Under the pieces are notes generated by a model that did not search any database, was not told the origin of the DNA, and saw only the letters and a list, made by a program, of their open reading frames with translations. 5,480 nt of DNA from Methanomassiliicoccus sp. UBA386 (GTDB lineage Archaea > Thermoplasmatota > Thermoplasmata > Methanomassiliicoccales > Methanomassiliicoccaceae): contig DAGU01000021.1 in NCBI GenBank assembly GCA_002498285.1, forward strand, positions 37,346-42,825. Reading direction: 5' to 3'. Shown here piece after piece: positions 1 to 2,865 of the stretch. Position numbers and translations under genes: made by a program. Positions within the stretch are counted from its first letter, which is position 1, and the number at the start of each line of letters is the position of its first letter.

Positions 1-27
1 GACGGACTGGGCACGATGGAGCGCTGA

Positions 28-267
28 TCACGGCTTGGCATACTTCGACTCCTCGATGCGGCGCTGGAGCAACTCGTCCTCGTCGACGACGATCTCTTCT
101 TCTTTCTTCTCTTCCTGTTGAGCTGCCGGCGGATCGCCCCACACGAACAGCGGGGTGAGCTTACCGCAAACGGAGCAGCGCCTGATCCTGACGATGAGTA
201 GGTTGATTCCGAATAGGCCGGGGATGAAGAGCTCGCCACATCTTCGGCAGCGTCGAATACTGGCCAC
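28..267 (-). CDS. Small zinc-ribbon protein, function unknown
   Basis: A 79-residue protein. Two CxxC knuckles are visible, C7-x2-C10 (CRRCGE) and C31-x2-C34 (CSVCGK). They are 20 residues apart, the spacing of a treble-clef or zinc-ribbon fold that should bind one Zn. A hydrophobic stretch (residues 13-27, FIPGLFGINLLIV) lies between the knuckles and is too short and too closely flanked by the knuckles to call a membrane helix. After about residue 45 the chain becomes a Glu/Lys-rich, probably disordered or helical tail (QQEEKKEEEIVVDEDELLQR) ending in KYAKP. The start is GTG at 265-267. No in-frame ATG precedes the first knuckle, and a TATA-like box lies about 27 bp upstream, which suggests a leaderless mRNA. 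I do not recognise a named family. Similar small zinc ribbons occur as conserved hypotheticals in archaea. The coding call is fairly secure and the role is unknown. Confidence 0.75.
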   Translation of the reverse strand: MASIRRCRRCGELFIPGLFGINLLIVRIRRCSVCGKLTPLFVWGDPPAAQQEEKKEEEIVVDEDELLQRRIEESKYAKP

Positions 268-289
268 GCCTATGCAATGGAAATGTCAC

Positions 290-297
290 TAATAATC
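290..297 (-). promoter_or_regulatory. TATA-like box for the zinc-ribbon gene
   Basis: On the minus strand the octamer reads GATTATTA. Its centre is about 26.5 bp upstream of the GTG at 267, the usual archaeal TATA-to-start distance. Transcription would therefore begin at or next to the start codon. No Shine-Dalgarno match is visible, in keeping with leaderless translation. This is inferred from spacing and AT content only. Confidence 0.45.
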
Positions 298-351
298 CTA
301 ACTCGGCGGCTGCTTCCGACGTCAATCAGGGGATTCATGACAATCGGGCCG

Positions 352-370
352 AGGTGATAGATTGTCACCT
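352..370. repeat. Perfect 6-bp inverted repeat, 7-bp spacer
   Basis: AGGTGA (352-357) and TCACCT (365-370) are exact reverse complements around the spacer TAGATTG. The dyad sits in the 228-bp gap (268-495) between the two minus-strand genes, about 55-75 bp upstream of the TATA box of the zinc-ribbon gene. It could be an operator half-site pair or a small hairpin. An arm of this length can also occur by chance. I see nothing else convincing in the gap. Confidence 0.3.
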
Positions 371-495
371 TCTCCGAAGCGCGTGTGATCCTACAGCTCA
401 ATAGAAGGAGATATTGGCATCGAATCTGGAAAGAAGTTAGGGAAATGGTTTCAGCACCGACTGCGAACCGCTTCATTCGTCCTGAATGGGCTGAG

Positions 496-1083
496 TCAGG
501 TTGCCGAGGAATCGCGATCATGGCTCATGTCCCGTTCGCAGTCATCGTCGCCGTCATGACATGGGCTGCCGTTCCTGTTCATGTCGCCATCCTGGAACAT
601 GTGCATATACTGGAACTTCTGACCCTTCATGTGGCCCCAGTTCCAATGGTGCATTTTGACCTCGGCCATGGTATCCTCGTTCAGGTTGCCGCGGCAGAAG
701 CCCTTGAGCCCGTTGTGCTCGGCGAACACGAAGTATTTGCCCTCTTCCAGACTGAACATCACGGTGCCGTTCTTGTCCGTCACTCCCTCGGCGACGTCGA
801 TGACCTCGACGATCGTCCGGTTCTCCTCGCGAGTGACTTTCATCATGCAGATGGTGACGTTAACGCCCTCCACCACAGCCCTGGTCCCGTCCACCTTGCA
901 CATCACCTGGACGGTGAGGTTGTGCATTGGGACGGACGAGTTCTGGTAGGCGACATCATTGGTCACGGTCACCTCCGGAGCTTCGTCGGCTGCGGCATTG
1001 AACGATCCCATCATCACAGTGGCCAGCCCGGCCACGGCCAGAATGGCCACGGCACCAATGGCCTGTAGCTTTCTCGATATCAT
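496..1083 (-). CDS. Secreted Ig-like protein with Met/His-rich tail
   Basis: A 195-residue exported protein. Residues 1-32 form a classical Sec signal peptide: basic start MISRKLQ, hydrophobic core AVAILAVAGLATVM, and a small-residue site NAAA before DEAPE. Residues about 36-130 look like a beta-sandwich of the Ig or carboxypeptidase-regulatory type, with the typical motif V-T-D-K-N-G-T-V-M-F followed by L-E-E-G-K-Y-F-V-F. Five N-X-S/T sequons (N48, N55, N75, N88, N105) lie here and a sixth, followed by Pro, at N171, suggesting N-glycosylation outside the cell. Residues about 139-188 hold seven Met and six His with many Asp, and a C175/C182 pair bracketing HDGDDD, so metal binding is possible. 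The ATG at 1083 has GAGGT six bases upstream. No membrane anchor or sorting signal is visible, so it is probably released or loosely cell-attached. The precise function is unknown. Confidence 0.85.
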   Translation of the reverse strand: MISRKLQAIGAVAILAVAGLATVMMGSFNAAADEAPEVTVTNDVAYQNSSVPMHNLTVQVMCKVDGTRAVVEGVNVTICMMKVTREENRTIVEVIDVAEGVTDKNGTVMFSLEEGKYFVFAEHNGLKGFCRGNLNEDTMAEVKMHHWNWGHMKGQKFQYMHMFQDGDMNRNGSPCHDGDDDCERDMSHDRDSSAT

Positions 1084-1089
1084 TTCAAT

Positions 1090-1122
1090 ACCTCAATGCC
1101 CATGAAAGCTTGGAGGGTATAT
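1090..1122 (-). promoter_or_regulatory. TATA-like box and SD for secreted-protein gene
   Basis: On the minus strand ATATAC (1117-1122) is centred about 36 bp upstream of the ATG at 1083. A start site 26-27 bp downstream would give a leader of only about 11 nt that begins with GAGGT (1090-1094), a match to the archaeal anti-SD, six bases before the ATG. TATA and SD positions therefore agree with each other, though the box is a weak consensus. Confidence 0.45.
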
Positions 1123-1424
1123 CCCCGCTCGGAAAGAATCGTATGGATGTTTCGTTCATGTTCTGATCGCTTCTGCTCCGGCCCTTTCGATGTTGCCTCT
1201 AGGAGATGGCGGGGACGATCGGGGCTCGGCGTCATCGCCCGAGCGTTCGGTCCGGCTTTCCGACCAGTACTGATGCTCGTCTTGGTGTGCCGCTCCCCAG
1301 TCTGTGTGTTCTCTTCACAATATCGATTGAAATAGAACCGGTCCACTGGCCAATCTAGCGTCGAAACCTTAGGGATTTGACATAAAGGAATGTGCGATGA
1401 TATGAACGATTGATTCACAGGGGG

Positions 1425-1434
1425 CATATTTTAT
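1425..1434 (+). promoter_or_regulatory. TATA box of membrane protein/wHTH operon
   Basis: CATATTTTAT, preceded by GGGG, is the best TATA-like element in the window. Its centre near 1429-1430 predicts transcription from about 1456, leaving a leader of roughly 10 nt just long enough to carry the GGTGA ribosome site. It drives rightward transcription of 1466-2406. Confidence 0.6.
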
Positions 1435-1456
1435 GAATGCTTGAGAGCCATCCGCC

Positions 1457-1461
1457 GGTGA
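1457..1461 (+). promoter_or_regulatory. Shine-Dalgarno GGTGA fixing the 1466 start
   Basis: GGTGA matches the core of the archaeal consensus GGAGGTGAT and lies four bases before the ATG at 1466. An in-frame TGA at 1442-1444 excludes any earlier start, so the start is well determined. Confidence 0.55.
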
Positions 1462-1465
1462 CCTG

Positions 1466-2128
1466 ATGTTCCCTCCCAGATGGTTCTTGCCCTATGATGC
1501 GATCTTCGTGCTGATCGCCGCGTTCGTGGCGTTGGCCGTGGCCTTGTATGCCTTGCACGGCTACCGGTGGATCAGGGAACGCACCCTATATGTGCTGTTC
1601 TTGGCGTTCCTGCTGCTCTCCGTCGGCCTGTTCATCAATGGCATAACGTTGGGCTATTCCTATGCCACCGGGGTCACCTTCTCGAAATTTGGGTCATCAT
1701 CCCTGGTGGCCGACGTGGGGTTCTGGGCCTACTATCTGATGAGCATGGTAGCGTATTCCTTGCTGGCCTTCGCATACGCCAAAAGGCTGAGGGAATCGAC
1801 CATCGCCCTGGCCGCCGGAGGCACGATGGGTAAGGGCCAGGGAAGCGGAGGTATCGGGACCTCTTTGGTTGCGGCCGGGCCGGTCATGGAGCTGGTCCTG
1901 GTCATCCTGCTGCTGGTGATACTGATTGCCCAGCTGGCCGACCTGACCGTAAAGCACAATCGCTACTCCACACTGGTCACGGTCAGCTTCGCCATGCTGC
2001 TGGCAAGCCATATACTGTTCATGTTCAGCTCCATAGGGGATGTGATCTATGTCGTGGGCAGGGTCATGGAGCTGGCGGGCTTCATATCCCTGCTATCGGT
2101 GCTGCTCGGCCTGAGGGGTGCCAAATGA
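1466..2128 (+). CDS. Six-helix membrane protein, candidate signal sensor
   Basis: A 220-residue integral membrane protein with six likely helices at residues about 12-31, 40-63, 83-105, 138-157, 169-189 and 194-214. Charged turns such as RWIRER (34-39), AKRLRE (105-110) and KHNR (163-166) lie between them. The loop between helices 3 and 4 contains a Gly-rich, flexible run (residues 118-131). There are no catalytic motifs of a kinase, transporter ATPase or protease. The last two helices (SHILFMF and VGRVMELAGFISLLSVLL) resemble membrane sensor halves seen in archaeal signalling proteins; this is an impression from pattern, not a database match. The stop codon overlaps the start of the winged-helix gene (ATGA, 2125-2128), so the two are translationally coupled. 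I infer that it senses a membrane or extracellular signal and passes it to that regulator. A small transporter is an alternative. Confidence 0.85.
   Translation: MFPPRWFLPYDAIFVLIAAFVALAVALYALHGYRWIRERTLYVLFLAFLLLSVGLFINGITLGYSYATGVTFSKFGSSSLVADVGFWAYYLMSMVAYSLLAFAYAKRLRESTIALAAGGTMGKGQGSGGIGTSLVAAGPVMELVLVILLLVILIAQLADLTVKHNRYSTLVTVSFAMLLASHILFMFSSIGDVIYVVGRVMELAGFISLLSVLLGLRGAK
2113..2120 (+). promoter_or_regulatory. Internal SD for the wHTH gene
   Basis: GAGGGGTG within the last codons of the membrane-protein gene lies four bases before the ATG at 2125 and approximates GGAGGTGA. Together with the ATGA overlap it supports coupled translation and the chosen start. Confidence 0.55.
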
Positions 2129-2406
2129 GCGGACCCCAGAAGTACCGATCTAAGGGGCGCATTTTTGCGGACATCCTTCGAGCTTTGCAGGAAGGTCCCG
2201 CCAAGGTCACGCACATCCTCTACCGTGCAAACCTCTCCCACGACCGACTGACTAAGTACCTTGCTCAACTGGAGGAGTCCGGCCTGATCGCTCGACAGCA
2301 GGAGGGGGACCGGACGGTCTACTCCATCACCGATAAGGGCGAGAAGTTCCTGGTCGAGTTCCGCCGGATGGAGGAGTTCGCCAACGCTTTTGGCCTGGAT
2401 ATATAA
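2125..2406 (+). CDS. Winged helix-turn-helix regulator (HTH_45/COG3432-like)
   Basis: A 93-residue DNA-binding protein matching the archaeal single-domain winged-helix pattern of PF14947/COG3432 as I know it. Helix 1 is residues about 10-23 (GRIFADILRALQEG). Helix 2 is about 25-36 with the family's characteristic T-H-I-L-Y-R-A-N-L-S. The recognition helix is about 38-51 (SHDRLTKYLAQLEE). The wing spans 54-70 (GLIARQQEGDRTVYSITD), followed by helix 4, KGEKFLVEFRRMEEF. No ligand domain or metal site is present, so signal input presumably comes from another protein or from dimerisation. It is encoded directly after, and overlapping, the six-helix membrane protein, which suggests a sensor/regulator pair. 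Targets are unknown. The divergent intergenic region upstream and the surface-protein promoter downstream are natural candidates, by position only. Confidence 0.9.
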   Translation: MSGPQKYRSKGRIFADILRALQEGPAKVTHILYRANLSHDRLTKYLAQLEESGLIARQQEGDRTVYSITDKGEKFLVEFRRMEEFANAFGLDI

Positions 2407-2424
2407 TACCACGCCCTTTCCCGG

Positions 2425-2431
2425 TTTTTTT
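2425..2431 (+). terminator. T7 tract, probable archaeal terminator
   Basis: Seven consecutive T residues 18 bp after the stop of the winged-helix gene fit the oligo-T type of archaeal termination, which needs no stem-loop. It would end the 1466-2406 transcript. Confidence 0.55.
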
Positions 2432-2451
2432 CTGTAAAGCGGGATGGTCTA

Positions 2452-2474
2452 ATTCGGGCCTGAACGGCCCGGAT
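2452..2474. repeat. Stable hairpin downstream of the operon
   Basis: CGGGCC (2455-2460) pairs perfectly with GGCCCG (2466-2471) around the loop TGAAC. Three further pairs, one of them G-U, extend the stem to about nine. It begins 21 bp after the T7 tract and has no following T-run, so it is not a bacterial-type terminator. It may stabilise the 3' end if transcription reads through, or be a protein-binding dyad. Confidence 0.45.
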
Positions 2475-2514
2475 GTGGGCAGCATCACTTGCTCGAACGA
2501 GGCAGCCGAAGCAG

Positions 2515-2823
2515 ATGAAATGCTCGGGGTGCCGGTCGCGTGTGGTTGATGACGCAAGCTTCCACGACAAATGTTGCCCTGATACTCCCCCCGTCCTGCC
2601 CGCTGAGGGCTTAAGGTCATCAGGTGTAGGTATCTTCCTCAGGTCCTATTCAAGGAGTCGACATCCTCACCTCCGGTGGTCCGTTAGGACCCTATCCCCG
2701 CGCATAGTGGCCCAAGTAAAACTCACTGAAGTGATGGCCGCCGTGCTTATACGGCAGCGAATTTGGGGAGAATGGGGCGGAAGGTATTCTACCAATGACA
2801 ATTATTCCACGGTATTAGATTGA
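2515..2823 (+). pseudogene. Zinc-ribbon-like ORF, probably decayed
   Basis: The first 20 or so residues, MKCSGCRSRVV then DDASFHDKCC, follow the layout of the common zinc-ribbon head CxxCG-x-x-V-x-D-D-A-x-F-C-x-x-C-G. The third Cys is replaced by His and both glycines after the knuckles are lost (to Arg and Cys). The remaining ~80 residues (to the TGA at 2821-2823) are Arg/Ser-rich, have no recognisable domain and lack the hydrophobic helices that usually follow such heads, so the body looks eroded or never was coding. A GAGG sits 12 bases upstream, too far for a good ribosome site. Seven base pairs' worth of strong dyads run through it, which also argues against constraint as protein. It ends 16-42 bp before the surface-protein start in the same frame. 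A chance resemblance cannot be excluded. Confidence 0.3.
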
Positions 2824-2832
2824 AAAACTCGA

Positions 2833-2840
2833 ATTATTAT
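2833..2840 (+). promoter_or_regulatory. TATA-like box for the surface-protein gene
   Basis: ATTATTAT is centred about 29 bp upstream of the ATG at 2866, fitting a leaderless transcript; no SD precedes that ATG. A second AT-rich element, GTATTAGA (2812-2819), lies about 24 bp before the alternative ATG at 2839. The choice of box and of start codon are therefore linked. Confidence 0.4.
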
Positions 2841-2865
2841 GATATGTTTCCTCATTCGCGCTCGT

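Larger units (their letters stand above)
1084..1465. other. Divergent intergenic region, 382 bp
   Basis: This gap separates the minus-strand secreted protein from the plus-strand membrane-protein operon. It holds a promoter at each end and about 290 bp of filler between. A hairpin with a 6-bp stem (GCTCGG 1224-1229 with CCGAGC 1239-1244, 9-nt loop) is the clearest structure. Reading frames crossing it on either strand have no recognisable domain, no good ribosome site and an Arg/Ser/Pro-rich composition, so I do not call a gene. No tRNA or repeat array was seen. The length leaves room for regulator binding or a small RNA, but no specific one can be identified. Confidence 0.5.
2407..2865. other. 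Long intergenic region with dyads and ORF remnant
   Basis: About 460 bp between the regulator and the surface protein. Apart from the T7 tract, the 2452-2474 hairpin and the zinc-ribbon-like frame, it contains three compact inverted repeats. These are GGTCC/GGACC (2678-2682/2687-2691, 4-nt loop), TCACT/AGTGA (2723-2727/2730-2734, 2-nt spacer) and GCCGT/ACGGC (2740-2744/2751-2755, 6-nt loop). GGTCCTA at 2642-2648 can compete for the same TAGGACC segment at 2685-2691, allowing two alternative folds. No known RNA family, tRNA or repeat array is recognisable. The proximal part (after about 2780) is AT-rich and promoter-like. Confidence 0.45.

Noticed and set aside
1..27. Plus-strand frame ending in TGA at 25-27 (DGLGTMER), possibly the tail of an upstream gene
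   Set aside because: Only eight codons are visible, too few to support a gene call.
270..521. Minus-strand reading frame of 83 codons in the gap between two minus-strand genes
   Set aside because: It overlaps the end of the secreted-protein gene and the TATA box of the zinc-ribbon gene, has no recognisable domain and no ribosome site.
385..1068. Long plus-strand reading frame (227 codons) opposite the secreted protein
   Set aside because: His/Val/Leu-rich mirror of the minus-strand gene, with no domain, signal or ribosome site. The minus-strand frame has a signal peptide, Ig-like motifs and an SD.
1224..1262. Hairpin plus GTTCGGTCC, resembling a tRNA T-arm
   Set aside because: The flanking bases do not form a T stem, and no acceptor, D or anticodon arms can be drawn.
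1377..1406. TTGACA - 18 bp - TATGAA, resembling a bacterial sigma-70 promoter
   Set aside because: Archaeal context makes it meaningless, and the strong TATA box at 1425-1434 explains the operon better.
1080..1427. Minus-strand frame filling the divergent intergenic region (and a plus-strand one at 1096-1335)
   Set aside because: No domain, an unconvincing composition, and both would overlap the promoters placed there.
2650..2674. Perfect GGAGGTGA followed by ATG on the minus strand
   Set aside because: The frame is only four codons (MSTP) and neither neighbouring frame continues, so it is probably chance.
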